A stretch of 33,167 nucleotides of DNA from a virus. The position numbers were made by a program, and so were the translations under genes. This document shows positions 14,269 through 22,507 of the stretch, piece after piece. The stretch spans positions 1 through 33,167 of IMG/VR virus record IMGVR_UViG_3300049846_001173, one strand, 5' to 3'. The notes beneath the pieces were generated by a model. It saw only the letters and a program-made list of their open reading frames with translations, was not told where the DNA came from and searched no databases. Within the stretch, counting starts at the first letter, position 1; every line of letters starts with the position of its first letter.

Positions 14269-17046
14269 CTAGAATTTCAGACCAACAAGCGGCGCGTCAT
14301 TATCAGCAAGCACACCAATTGCCGGAAGCGCGCCAGAAACACCGGTCTGGACAAACGCGTTGTTCCACCCGGCACCCGACCCAGACGGGAACGTTGTGTT
14401 CGACACAATCGGCGACAGCCCCGCAGCGTGACGCAACGTGGGCGCTGCAGTTTGCCCCACGATCGCCAGATAGTACGGAGCGCCACCAGACAACGCCAAT
14501 GCGAACGCCACCGTTTTCGTGCCTGTCGTATCGGCTGCGGTCGTCCCGTTATCGACCAACGGAGACCCAGTTGGCAGGAGTGTTGTTGCGTCCGCCGCAT
14601 AAACGCCAGTCCGCACAACCGCCGTCGCGACGTTGCCACTCACCTCAAACGCCAAACCGGAAATCGTCGCGTCCGCAAGAAGCCAAAACGGAATCAAGAA
14701 CATACTGTTCAGAGTGGCCGCTTTAGACGACCGCACAAATGGCACACCACCTACAGGCACATAACCTGTAGAACGCGGATAGACAGAGAAGCTCCGCTGA
14801 TACTGCCAGGCAACCCCGTTAGTCTGCGCTGAATCAGCCGCCAGAACACGACCATTCGCGCCTACGCCCTGACGCGCGACCGTCGCGGAAGCCGTAGCGA
14901 CATACAAGTCGCCCTTGGTGGTGAGTGTCGACAAGGCGGGCGAGCCGATATCGGAAGGCACCAAAACAACCGCGCCAGTTTTACTGTTCACCGACGTGAC
15001 AGGGGCTGAGATGAGCGCCGCACCCGCCGCGCTACCAGTCAGCCGGCCGAGCGGGTAGAAACGGGCCTGCGTAGTATCGGCCAGGTTCGTCGCGTCTTTC
15101 CGGACCGCCATTACAGCTATAGGCAGAGCGTTAGCCAGATCCGGAGAGGTGACGAAAGACGCCGTCCCGATAGCGGCTACAGCATCATCGATAGTGTTGT
15201 ACCACTCTTGTCCGTACTGAATGTTGACGCCAGTTGTGCCCACGTTCGGGAACAGGAAAATTCTCTGCAGCGTCGCCCGAGAACCGGCACCAGGGATAGC
15301 AGTGATCACGCCGGCATTGTCGTAACTGCCCGGTATAACTGTGGTACCTAGCGCGCCCAGACTACCCGCTAGCTGCGTCGCGTACCGAAAACTTTGCGTA
15401 GCTACCGTGATTGTGTTGACAATGTTGGGGCTTTTCAGGTCGACAGCGACGTTCCCGCCCGTGAGGAAAACTTGGCCGGACGCGCGCCCAAACGTCAGAG
15501 TCGCAGGGTTGGGCGTGATACTCAATCCGGACATCACGAACGGGCTTAGAGAGCGCATGAGGTCAAGAGTCTGTTGGAAAGGGTGGTGTGCGAAAAATTT
15601 TGTCGGGTCGACCCTGGTGATAACTCCACCAAACTGGATCGTGCTACCTAGGATCAGTAGGTCGCGTCGCTGTTGGGCGGTAACGGTCGAGTCGATTTGC
15701 ACGATCGTCGATGTAGCGTCTACCGCCCACGTAGTTACCAGACGGGCGAGCGATGCTGGTGTCATAGACAGCCCAGTTTGGGCTGGAAGATCGATACGCG
15801 TAACGGTCGGATTAGTGGGATCGGTAGTCGAATCGACGATATAGCCAAAAATAGCTGAAATGTTGACCTTGGTCGGATCAGCGTTGATCGTCACATTGCC
15901 GCCAGAGACAAGCCCAGTCGAATACTCCGAGACGGCCATCTCCATGACGTTCTGAGTGACCGTCTTATAAGACAAGGTTGTTGCACCCTGGACAGTCAAA
16001 TCGCTGGTAGCGCCAGAAAACAGGACGTCCCCAGTGATCGTGCCGCCCGTGAGCGGAAGCGCACCCACATCAGTAGCGTCAAGAACAACCGCACCCGTCT
16101 CGCCGTTAACTGACGTAACAGGAGCCGTTGCAGGAATCGCCCATTCCAGGCCGGTAGAGGTAGCCGAGTTGGTGGTGAGTACTCGACCATCAACGCCAGG
16201 AGCCAACTCCGCAGTAGTAGCTGCACCTGTACCCGCGTAGATACCTCCCTTCTGGGTGATGGTGGAACGCTGTTGAGCGCCGGTAATTCTGGAGTCATCG
16301 CCCGCCGCTACCGTTCCCGCTGTCGTACCAACGTTCAAGGTTGCGCTGTTACCGAGGCCTAGATTCGTGCGCGCCGTAGCAGCACTAGCGAGATCAGAAA
16401 GGTTCGAAGCTTTCTGAAGCGATGTAGCCAGAACCGCCGCCGCGCTACCGGCAGGATCAGCGCCAACATCGGCAGCGTCAAGAGTGACGTTGCCCGTCTC
16501 GCCGTTAACTGACGTAACAGGCGCTGAAGGCGCGGCCTGCCACGCCGCCGTGCCGCCCGAAACAGTGAGGATCTGCCCCGCACTACCGATAGGCAGACGA
16601 GTAGTAGCGTTGTTGCCCGTCCCGATATATAGATCTCCTGCCGCGTCGATCGTCGCTATAGGTTGACTCGCGGCGGCGGCGGCGGCGGCGGAGCCGGCAG
16701 GATCAGCGCCAACATCGGCAGCGTCAAGCTGAACGTTTCCAAAACCATCTGGCCCTTCGCCGTTTACGGCCAGGACAGGATCGCCTGGAGCCGCCCCCAG
16801 CGTCACCTCAACCCCGTTGCCGCCAGTGGACGGCCCAACCCATATCCAGTACGTACCGTCAGCGGCGTAAAACGTGAGAACGCCCGACCCGTCTGTCGTA
16901 GTCGGGTTCGGAAGCGGGACCGTGAGCCCAGCATCAGAGTAAATAGAGGCAACGAGATTGCTGTCACCAGGGCCGAAAACAATCGCACGCTGATTCGTGG
17001 CTAAAGAACCGTTCGGGTAAAACCACTCTTCCGAATACAGAGTCAT
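14269..17046 (-). CDS. Long fibre protein 1
   Basis: A 925-aa protein from ATG 17046 (GAGAGG seven bases upstream; the longer TTG-initiated frame lacks one). Residues 1-80 are the attachment module shared with the 502-aa fibre. After this come repeated fibre units: VNGEGPDGFGNVQLDAADVGADPAGSAAA, two copies of PVTSVNGETG followed by V.LDA.DVGA, and later PVTSVNSKTGAVVLVPSDIG. The ASNLSDLASAATARTNLGLG block is common to tail fibres. The last 200 residues (GGAPYYLAIVGQTAAP..LVGLKF) form a probable receptor-binding tip. It may be a tail fibre or, given its location beside the capsid and major tail genes, a head fibre. Confidence 0.82.
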   Translation of the reverse strand: MTLYSEEWFYPNGSLATNQRAIVFGPGDSNLVASIYSDAGLTVPLPNPTTTDGSGVLTFYAADGTYWIWVGPSTGGNGVEVTLGAAPGDPVLAVNGEGPDGFGNVQLDAADVGADPAGSAAAAAAASQPIATIDAAGDLYIGTGNNATTRLPIGSAGQILTVSGGTAAWQAAPSAPVTSVNGETGNVTLDAADVGADPAGSAAAVLATSLQKASNLSDLASAATARTNLGLGNSATLNVGTTAGTVAAGDDSRITGAQQRSTITQKGGIYAGTGAATTAELAPGVDGRVLTTNSATSTGLEWAIPATAPVTSVNGETGAVVLDATDVGALPLTGGTITGDVLFSGATSDLTVQGATTLSYKTVTQNVMEMAVSEYSTGLVSGGNVTINADPTKVNISAIFGYIVDSTTDPTNPTVTRIDLPAQTGLSMTPASLARLVTTWAVDATSTIVQIDSTVTAQQRRDLLILGSTIQFGGVITRVDPTKFFAHHPFQQTLDLMRSLSPFVMSGLSITPNPATLTFGRASGQVFLTGGNVAVDLKSPNIVNTITVATQSFRYATQLAGSLGALGTTVIPGSYDNAGVITAIPGAGSRATLQRIFLFPNVGTTGVNIQYGQEWYNTIDDAVAAIGTASFVTSPDLANALPIAVMAVRKDATNLADTTQARFYPLGRLTGSAAGAALISAPVTSVNSKTGAVVLVPSDIGSPALSTLTTKGDLYVATASATVARQGVGANGRVLAADSAQTNGVAWQYQRSFSVYPRSTGYVPVGGVPFVRSSKAATLNSMFLIPFWLLADATISGLAFEVSGNVATAVVRTGVYAADATTLLPTGSPLVDNGTTAADTTGTKTVAFALALSGGAPYYLAIVGQTAAPTLRHAAGLSPIVSNTTFPSGSGAGWNNAFVQTGVSGALPAIGVLADNDAPLVGLKF
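16671..16691. repeat. (CGG)7 microsatellite in fibre 1
   Basis: Seven uninterrupted CGG units on the plus strand encode a run of alanines (GSAAAAAAASQP) at the end of the first fibre repeat. Expansion or contraction would stay in frame and change only spacer length. Confidence 0.9.
16962..16998. repeat. 37-bp direct repeat, copy 2 (fibre 1 N-terminus)
   Basis: Identical over 37 bp to 12994-13030 and in the same orientation. It lies in the sequence coding for the shared attachment domain of the two fibres. Flanking DNA is similar but diverged; for example, an upstream CGGGACCGTGAGCCC block is also shared. Confidence 0.85.
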
Positions 17047-17077
17047 GCGCGTACCTCTCAGGGCTAGCAAGATGAGG

Positions 17078-17103
17078 CCAGGCGGGTGATTTCACCCACC
17101 TGG
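17078..17103. terminator. Hairpin between major tail protein and fibre 1
   Basis: A 12-bp inverted repeat (CCAGGCGGGTGA / TCACCCACCTGG) with one internal mismatch on the plus strand (a G-U pair on the minus-strand RNA) and almost no loop. It lies between the stop of the major tail gene (17112) and the fibre ribosome binding site. It is probably an attenuating terminator that lets the abundant tail protein be expressed above the fibre. There is no T-run. Confidence 0.65.
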
Positions 17104-17111
17104 ACACTCTG

Positions 17112-17813
17112 TTAGCTGATCAGCGTCAGGCACCCACAGTCAGGCTCCGGAGGTGGCAACTGCGTGAACAAATCGAGGTAGTGCGCTCCGGAACTGACCG
17201 CGCTGGGCAGCGGGGCCGGGAGGCCATCGCTGTCTAGCATCACATCGTAAGGGCCAACATCCCACGGCGTGCCCTTTCGGGTGCGGCCCATAAGCGTGTA
17301 CGTGATCAGGTCGTTGGCCACTGTGATCGATTCGCTGAGCTTCCCGTCAATCGTCCACGGCAACAAGATGTACCCGTAGTACGGTGCCTGAACAGCAGGC
17401 GGCGGCGGGCATTCCTGCTGTGCTGTACCGAGCCAGATTTCCAGCGCGAAATTCCCTGCCGCGTAGTTGTCCTCAGTGATGACGTTACCCGCACTGAGGC
17501 CGTCATAGTCCAGGAACAGATCGGCGCCAGTCATCAGATAGAACAGCTCTGGGTCTTTCACCGCCATCGTGACCGTGTAGTCAAACCAGTTCAGGATCGT
17601 CTTCGCCTGTTGGTTGACGAGCGGCACACCAGCGGCGTTGAGCTGCTGAAATGTCTGCCCATCCGTAGTGTTCGGCGTCAACTCAATCTGCGTCTGACCG
17701 TCCGACACCGCATACGAGCACTCGTCATACACCGGATTCCCGCACTCATCAAGTTGAGTCACACGGAAAGTCGCGCCCTGCAACGGTTTGAAGCATCCGA
17801 CGTTAGCCATCAT
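17112..17813 (-). CDS. Probable major tail (tube) protein
   Basis: A 233-aa protein (MMANVGCFKPLQGATFRVTQLDECGNPVYDE). It has the mixed beta character and length of actinophage tube proteins: TILNWFDYTVTMAVKDPELFYLMTGA (about 72-97), FALEIWLGTAQ (about 117-127), YYGYILLPWTIDGKLSESITVANDLITYTLMGRTRKG (about 144-180). The tube fold is built from such strands. The ATG at 17813 overlaps the stop of the previous gene (ATGA). It ends DCGCL, another Cys pair. It is followed by a strong hairpin. Its location before the connector genes, rather than after them, is unusual, so a head-associated role is not fully excluded. Confidence 0.75.
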   Translation of the reverse strand: MMANVGCFKPLQGATFRVTQLDECGNPVYDECSYAVSDGQTQIELTPNTTDGQTFQQLNAAGVPLVNQQAKTILNWFDYTVTMAVKDPELFYLMTGADLFLDYDGLSAGNVITEDNYAAGNFALEIWLGTAQQECPPPPAVQAPYYGYILLPWTIDGKLSESITVANDLITYTLMGRTRKGTPWDVGPYDVMLDSDGLPAPLPSAVSSGAHYLDLFTQLPPPEPDCGCLTLIS

Positions 17814-18670
17814 GAACCCCCTAACGGGTTGAATAGGGCGCTACCCGCGAAGCAATCGAAGCCGATCACATATTCGCGTTCCGATAGCAAGAAATGCTGA
17901 TTGGTTTCCCGGTCCATTGTCTGGTTGACCGGATAGGTCCACACATCATCAGACCGCCACACAGTTACCTGACCAGTCACATACAGGTAAGCGCCACCAG
18001 CGGGAGGCGCGGCATGAGCCGGCCCCGTTCCCGGATACCCGCCACCAAACACCCACACCGAACCGAAAGGCGTGTACTTACGAGGATCACCTGACCGGGT
18101 TTCGACGATGTGCCGATCGTTGGCCCATGCCGCCATCGAAGCCGGGGCGTGAATGTAGGCAACCTGCCCGTATCCCTGCACCCGATAGGCGTAATCCTCA
18201 AGCGCGGCGAGAACCGCGACGATATCGCTATCGTCAGGGTTCGTGACCGCTACCGCATCATCGGTTAGGTTCTGGATCCCGAGCGGATTACCGTCCGCGC
18301 CTAGCCCAGACCACAGCGCGTACTCGGCTGCGCCCTGTTCGCCGTTGTACAGCCTGCGTATAACCTGATCAGTGAATTCCTGTTGCGTGTAGCCGATGGC
18401 TCCGCACTCGATCGACGCGTACGCCGCGAACGAACCCGTCTCCACCATCGGGTTCTGTTCGTCGGCGTCCTTGTCGGGCGTGAGGACCGCGCCACCAGAA
18501 CAGTCAATCGGATACGTGTGCGCTACACCGCACGTGACGGGGATATAGCGCACTCCGCCGCCGCGTGCCTTCTCGGGTAGGCTGATCGGCCCGGAGGCCG
18601 CCACTAGCAGGCCGTATCTGCTAGCGACGGACTCCGGTCCTGTGATCAGCGGCCCTGGGATCATCGCCAT
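17810..18670 (-). CDS. Second capsid protein, possibly pentamer (vertex) subunit
   Basis: A 286-aa protein directly after the major capsid gene. The segment ASIECGAIGYTQQEFTDQVIRRLYNGEQGAAEYALWSG (about 84-122) resembles the spine-helix/P-domain part of an HK97 fold. VAYIHAPASMAAWANDRHIVE and GQVTVWRSDDVWTYPVNQTMDRETNQHFLLSEREYVIGFDCFAG resemble its A-domain and C-terminal strands. Some actinophages split their capsid into hexamer and pentamer proteins, and this arrangement fits. The ATG at 18670 has GGAGG seven bases upstream. The alternative is a decoration protein. The pentamer role is inferred, not shown. Confidence 0.65.
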   Translation of the reverse strand: MAMIPGPLITGPESVASRYGLLVAASGPISLPEKARGGGVRYIPVTCGVAHTYPIDCSGGAVLTPDKDADEQNPMVETGSFAAYASIECGAIGYTQQEFTDQVIRRLYNGEQGAAEYALWSGLGADGNPLGIQNLTDDAVAVTNPDDSDIVAVLAALEDYAYRVQGYGQVAYIHAPASMAAWANDRHIVETRSGDPRKYTPFGSVWVFGGGYPGTGPAHAAPPAGGAYLYVTGQVTVWRSDDVWTYPVNQTMDRETNQHFLLSEREYVIGFDCFAGSALFNPLGGS

Positions 18671-18697
18671 GCCGCTACCTCCGGACTAGTCCTCTGG

Positions 18698-20389
18698 TTA
18701 GGCGCAGCATCCGACGACACCGGACGGGTCAGCAATCGCCGTGTACAGGCGGCTCACTGGGCACGTCTGGATAACGTTGAAGCCGTCCTCAACGAACACG
18801 GCGGTGTACTCGTTACTGGTCAGCAACGCGTTGTCGTAGATCGTGTCGAGGTTCACGACCGGCTGAACGATCTTTGTCCACGTGCCTGCCGGGTAGATCA
18901 GGAACTGCACTGTGGTAGGCAGCGCCGTGAGCGGGCTCGCCCCACCAGGCCCGGTGTTCAGGCCGGTGTAAGAGTCTTGCCAGTCGTACACGAAACGAGG
19001 CATCGCGGAACGAACAGCGAACCAGTCGAACACCGCCTGGTCGGTGACGTCCAACCGGCCGATACCGTAACGGCGCGCCAAAGCCGCCCGCATCTGGGTA
19101 AGCGCCCAGTACGGGAGAACAACCTCAAGAGTCACGTCTCGACTCATGCGCTGCGAGTATTTGATGTCCTCGACCGCCAGATCAACAGCGGAAAGGATTC
19201 CAGACGCCGCATCATCGCCGGCACCGTCAGCCGGGATAACAGTAGCCGCGCCGGACGCGGCAACGATCCTGGCGATAACCGACGCGTTGACCTTGTGACC
19301 CAGGGCCTTGATAGCTTCCTGCGTGAACAGCTCCACAACCTCTGGGTATGTGCGGCGCTGAAGCAGCGAACCCGTAAGACACAGATACGCGGCGTCGAGT
19401 CGAACATCCTCAAAGTCAGGGCACGGGATCTGGAAGCACTCTTTCAACGACCCGTTGATGATGTCGTACTCGGTGAGAATGACATCACCCGCGTTACCGA
19501 TACCGTCCCACACAACCGAGAAGTCAGGGCCGCCGTTGGCGGGCACGTTGAAACCGCCGCGCGCTGCCTCAATCTCAGGCAGGTCAAGCAGACCATCCAT
19601 GCTCGACAGGTCACACAGGTTGTAGATGCTCTCACTGGGTGCGCACCAGCCGATAGCCGCCGTGAGCGCCTTTCCGGCCTTCATCTGCGCCTGAGCCGAA
19701 GCGCGAAGAGAACCGCCCGGAAGGCGACGCTCCTTGGAAGCAAACGCCTTTACGCGCTCGACTTCAGCCTCAGAACCCGTGGTGATACGCAGTTCCTCGG
19801 GGAAGTTCCGCTGGAGACGCACCGCCCCGTGACGCACATACGAGCGGCCCGAAACATCCAGAGAGAACATGCCCCCAGTACCGGCCGGTGTGGCCGGAGC
19901 CTCGGGTGCACGTCCCTTTGGGGCAATCTTCACGTACGAGCGGAGCCGGTTCGTTACGGCCTCAACAGCCTGCCCGAAAGAGGTAAGCGGTTGGCCTCCA
20001 GGCATGTTGGGGACGTCCGGGGCGGTGTACATGGTCGCGCCACCTGCGGGTGCGCCTGGTGCGGGCTCGTCAAGGGTGGAGCGACGCACAGTCGCGACGG
20101 TGGCCGTGACTACGGCAGGTTCCTCGGCCGGAGCCGGCGCGGCTTCCTCGGTCTCGGTTGTCTCGGGCTCGGCCACGGTCGCGGCAAGCTCAGCGGCGAG
20201 AGTGCTGGCCTGCGCGCGGCGGTCTTGCTCGGCACGCAATGCGGCGAACGCGTCGCGCGCTGCGGTAAGCGCATCGATGTCGTTGGGGGTTTCCGTGATG
20301 ACTTTGTTCGCGTGCGCGCGGGCCTCGGTTACGAGGTTCCCGAGTTCGTCGGCGGAAAGCTCGGTCAGGGATTCTGGGAGCGTGAACAT
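18698..20389 (-). CDS. Major capsid protein with fused N-terminal scaffold-like domain
   Basis: A 563-aa protein from ATG 20389 (AGGAG seven bases upstream; the longer frame lacks a ribosome site). Residues 1-80 are a coiled-coil-like helix (FTLPESLTELSADELGNLV, ALRAEQDRRAQASTLAAELAATV), then a Pro/Ala/Glu-rich linker to about 135. This is the delta-type scaffolding segment normally removed by the maturation protease, and no separate scaffold gene is present. Residues 180-550 look like the HK97 shell domain (VILTEYDIINGSLKECFQIPCPDFEDVRLDAAYLCLTG, LEVVLPYWALTQMRAALARRYGIG, TVQFLIYPAGTWTKIVQPVVNLDTIYDNALLTSNEYTAVFVEDG). It ends GVVGCCA. Confidence 0.9.
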   Translation of the reverse strand: MFTLPESLTELSADELGNLVTEARAHANKVITETPNDIDALTAARDAFAALRAEQDRRAQASTLAAELAATVAEPETTETEEAAPAPAEEPAVVTATVATVRRSTLDEPAPGAPAGGATMYTAPDVPNMPGGQPLTSFGQAVEAVTNRLRSYVKIAPKGRAPEAPATPAGTGGMFSLDVSGRSYVRHGAVRLQRNFPEELRITTGSEAEVERVKAFASKERRLPGGSLRASAQAQMKAGKALTAAIGWCAPSESIYNLCDLSSMDGLLDLPEIEAARGGFNVPANGGPDFSVVWDGIGNAGDVILTEYDIINGSLKECFQIPCPDFEDVRLDAAYLCLTGSLLQRRTYPEVVELFTQEAIKALGHKVNASVIARIVAASGAATVIPADGAGDDAASGILSAVDLAVEDIKYSQRMSRDVTLEVVLPYWALTQMRAALARRYGIGRLDVTDQAVFDWFAVRSAMPRFVYDWQDSYTGLNTGPGGASPLTALPTTVQFLIYPAGTWTKIVQPVVNLDTIYDNALLTSNEYTAVFVEDGFNVIQTCPVSRLYTAIADPSGVVGCCA

Positions 20390-20422
20390 CTGCCGTCTCC
20401 TATATGCGGCGTCCTGGCGGCA

Positions 20423-20454
20423 TACGCTCGGTCCCAGGTACATGCACGAGCGTA
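20423..20454. promoter_or_regulatory. Inverted repeat upstream of the major capsid gene
   Basis: Arms TACGCTCG (20423-20430) and CGAGCGTA (20447-20454) with a 16-nt spacer lie in the 75-bp gap between the glycan cassette and the capsid gene. This could be a terminator for the cassette or part of a capsid promoter or operator. No convincing -10 was found. Confidence 0.35.
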
Positions 20455-20464
20455 GCAGAGATGA

Positions 20465-21313
20465 TCAGCTATGCGGCCATGTGATGATCCGCGAGACTCT
20501 CGGTAGGGGCTCATCTAGTGAGACGACAGCGTGATCGGGGTATGAGTGCGCGGCCGCGTTCATCTCGGCGCTATCCATCGCGAGGATCTGCGATGCCTGT
20601 TCGTGCACGGTTCCTTTCAGCGCGGCCCCGTTACGGTGGTAGCCGACGAAACCAGCGTGATATGCCCTGGGGCGACACGCGTAAGCAACCTGTAGGCCGT
20701 GCTTCTCGGCTATCCGGTTCAGCAGGCCATCTTGTTCGGCGTTGCCTTCCGGGATCGTCGAGTGGGGGAAAGTTTTGCGGCAATACGCGATGGGCGCGCG
20801 GAAATACAGCGGCGCTAGATGCGGCAGTATGCGGCGTAGTTGCTCAGGTCTAAACGACACGCCGATCGATTGGTACTGGTGGTCGAGGTATACCGCATCG
20901 TCGTGATTGGGCGGGTCGCTCCGGTAGTTCTGGCTACGGCACCCCGAAACGGCGAAAACATCTGGCGCTGTCTCGTGCGCTGATCGATGGAACTGGAAGT
21001 AGTCGCGGGATACAAGAACGTCCTCTTCAACTAGGTGAATCAGGTCAGTTTTCCAGGTGAGTGCCTCACGATACGTGTCGAGGATGTTGAAGGAGTTGCC
21101 GGCAAAGCGGTGGTTTTTGCCGATCAGACGAACGCGATCGTGACCCATACGCGCCGCGAACTCGTACGCGACCTGCGCAACATCACGCGTGTGCCCACGA
21201 TCCAAACTGATCCAGTACGTCAGGGACGGATCGTCGGCCAGAGTAAGCCGATGCAGGCACGCGGCGAGAAACGCTGGCCTGCGCCACGCGGGAACAATAA
21301 CGATCTCCGTCAT
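20465..21313 (-). CDS. GT-A glycosyltransferase (virion glycan cassette)
   Basis: A 282-aa protein from ATG 21313, chosen because it overlaps the upstream stop as ATGA; GTG 21322 is possible. It begins MTEIVIVPAWRRPAFLAACL, a GT-A nucleotide-sugar fold opening. LIHLVEEDVLVSRDYF (about 91-106) contains the EEDV that takes the place of the DXD motif, as in GT13-like enzymes. Further on are GVSFRPEQLRRI and GNAEQDGLLNRIAEKHGLQVAYACRPRAYHAGF, where the acidic EQD may be catalytic. It is the last gene of a four-gene cassette placed just before the capsid gene. It presumably transfers a sugar to a virion protein or extends the glycan; the acceptor is unknown. Confidence 0.85.
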   Translation of the reverse strand: MTEIVIVPAWRRPAFLAACLHRLTLADDPSLTYWISLDRGHTRDVAQVAYEFAARMGHDRVRLIGKNHRFAGNSFNILDTYREALTWKTDLIHLVEEDVLVSRDYFQFHRSAHETAPDVFAVSGCRSQNYRSDPPNHDDAVYLDHQYQSIGVSFRPEQLRRILPHLAPLYFRAPIAYCRKTFPHSTIPEGNAEQDGLLNRIAEKHGLQVAYACRPRAYHAGFVGYHRNGAALKGTVHEQASQILAMDSAEMNAAAHSYPDHAVVSLDEPLPRVSRIITWPHS

Positions 21314-21945
21314 GGTAGGCACTCTAGTAGCCGGTCAACATCACGGTTGCTCGCGAAGTAGTCGGCCCATTTGAAATTGCCTCCAGCTACGCGCCGATGA
21401 TGCAGCCGCATAGTCGGGATTCCCCACGCGTCGGCGACTATCAGTCCGTGCAGGCTGGACGAGGCGATCGTGTGGCATGAGCCGATAGCGTCAATCACGG
21501 TATCGACGGGTTCAGAGGCGTCGATCACGAGATCCGCCCACGGGTAGGTGCGCTTGTCTATGTAGTGGCGTACTACCCCTACCCGGTGGCGGCCCATGGG
21601 CCGCCTATAGATGTGCGGCACGAGGTATCCAGGATCGCAGGTAGGGACATCGACCCCAATTAGTCGCGCTGTGAGTGGACCCCGTACCGCGCGAACATCA
21701 AGCCGTGACACATCAACTGCTTCGCCGTCGCGCATCAGCCCAGAACCCCACACGACCGTGTCGTCGCGCGCTTCACGAGAAGCGGCTTCCAGGATAGATC
21801 CGCACGCGATCAAGTCGGCGTCGGCCATCGACTCGACCCGCCTAACCTCATAGCCGAGACGCTTCAGGATGGCGGGACCGAGTTCGTCGCCAAAGTTCTG
21901 GACTCCCTCGGACCACGCCCACACGGCAAGCTCGCCTCGCCTCAT
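21310..21945 (-). CDS. Polysaccharide pyruvyl transferase family protein
   Basis: A 211-aa protein with the family's motifs in order: N17-FGDELGP, CGSIL (49-53), VVWGSGL (64-70), RGPLTA (88-93), DPGYL (104-108) and the signature SSSLHGLIVADAWGIP (162-177). In these, Ser/His-Gly residues bind phosphoenolpyruvate or the acceptor. Such enzymes place ketal-linked pyruvate on sugars of capsule, EPS or cell-wall polymers. It is shorter than typical members of about 300 aa or more, lacking part of the N-terminal GT-B-like lobe, but the motif set is complete. It is coupled by ATGA overlaps to both neighbours. In a phage it would make a pyruvylated, negatively charged glycan; that product is inferred. 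Confidence 0.85.
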   Translation of the reverse strand: MRRGELAVWAWSEGVQNFGDELGPAILKRLGYEVRRVESMADADLIACGSILEAASREARDDTVVWGSGLMRDGEAVDVSRLDVRAVRGPLTARLIGVDVPTCDPGYLVPHIYRRPMGRHRVGVVRHYIDKRTYPWADLVIDASEPVDTVIDAIGSCHTIASSSLHGLIVADAWGIPTMRLHHRRVAGGNFKWADYFASNRDVDRLLECLP

Positions 21946-22505
21946 ACGCGGAACACCAACACGCCAGTGCTGAATCCGTCGCCTTCGCGGGTGACGATCC
22001 GGTATGGGATTCCTTCGCTGTCTAGGTGCGGAACAAGCAGGTGGCCCTTGACGACTTCTTGAGAACTCATGTCCACGTCATCGACGATGATCAGGCCAGG
22101 TGAACGCAGAATCTTTCGAGCCACAAGGAATTCGTCTAGCGTCCGTTGCGCGTCGTTCGCGCCGTCGAGAAGCACCACATCAACCTTTCGCGCGGTACGT
22201 CCACGCGCCGGACCCATCCGCCGTATGACCTGGAGCGAATCTTCTTCAACTAGATCAACATACGGGCTGAGGAAGAAGTCATCTAGGACTGTTTGCGCAG
22301 TACTAGTGTCGATATCGACGCTAGTGATACTCCCGCCGTGCTGTTGCACGCGGCGTGCGAAAGCCACGGTTGACCATCCGTCGCCCCGCTCATAGTTAGA
22401 GGTAGCCCCGCGAATGGTGCCTATTTCTAGGATGTCGAGCGCGTCTTTTCCTGTCTCAGTGGCGAAGCGGTCAAGCTCGGCCGTCAAAATCTCCTGTAGA
22501 AACAT
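21942..22505 (-). CDS. SAM-dependent methyltransferase (class I)
   Basis: A 187-aa protein with a Rossmann methyltransferase core: motif I ILEIGTIRG (25-33) and acidic SVDID (62-66) for the ribose of SAM. These are followed by VDVVLLDGANDAQRTLDEFLVARKIL (108-133) and LIIVDDVD (138-145), a layout typical of small-molecule and sugar O-methyltransferases of the MT_24/CmcI type. No DNA- or protein-methylase motif (NPPY/DPPY) is present. It is flanked by glycosyltransferase and pyruvyl transferase genes and coupled by a 4-nt overlap, so the likely substrate is a sugar of the same glycan. A strong AGAGG precedes ATG 22505. Confidence 0.85.
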   Translation of the reverse strand: MFLQEILTAELDRFATETGKDALDILEIGTIRGATSNYERGDGWSTVAFARRVQQHGGSITSVDIDTSTAQTVLDDFFLSPYVDLVEEDSLQVIRRMGPARGRTARKVDVVLLDGANDAQRTLDEFLVARKILRSPGLIIVDDVDMSSQEVVKGHLLVPHLDSEGIPYRIVTREGDGFSTGVLVFRV

Positions 22506-22507
22506 GT

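Noticed and set aside
13834-14832. 332-aa plus-strand open frame
   Set aside because: Opposite to adaptor, 97-aa and fibre genes; no start signal and a biased amino acid composition.
18977-20455. 492-aa plus-strand open frame
   Set aside because: Exact shadow of the major capsid gene; the Arg/Gly-rich translation is typical of reverse reading of GC-rich coding DNA.
21942-22505. DNA modification methylase
   Set aside because: No NPPY/DPPY or PCQ motif, no target-recognition domain, and it is embedded among glycan genes.
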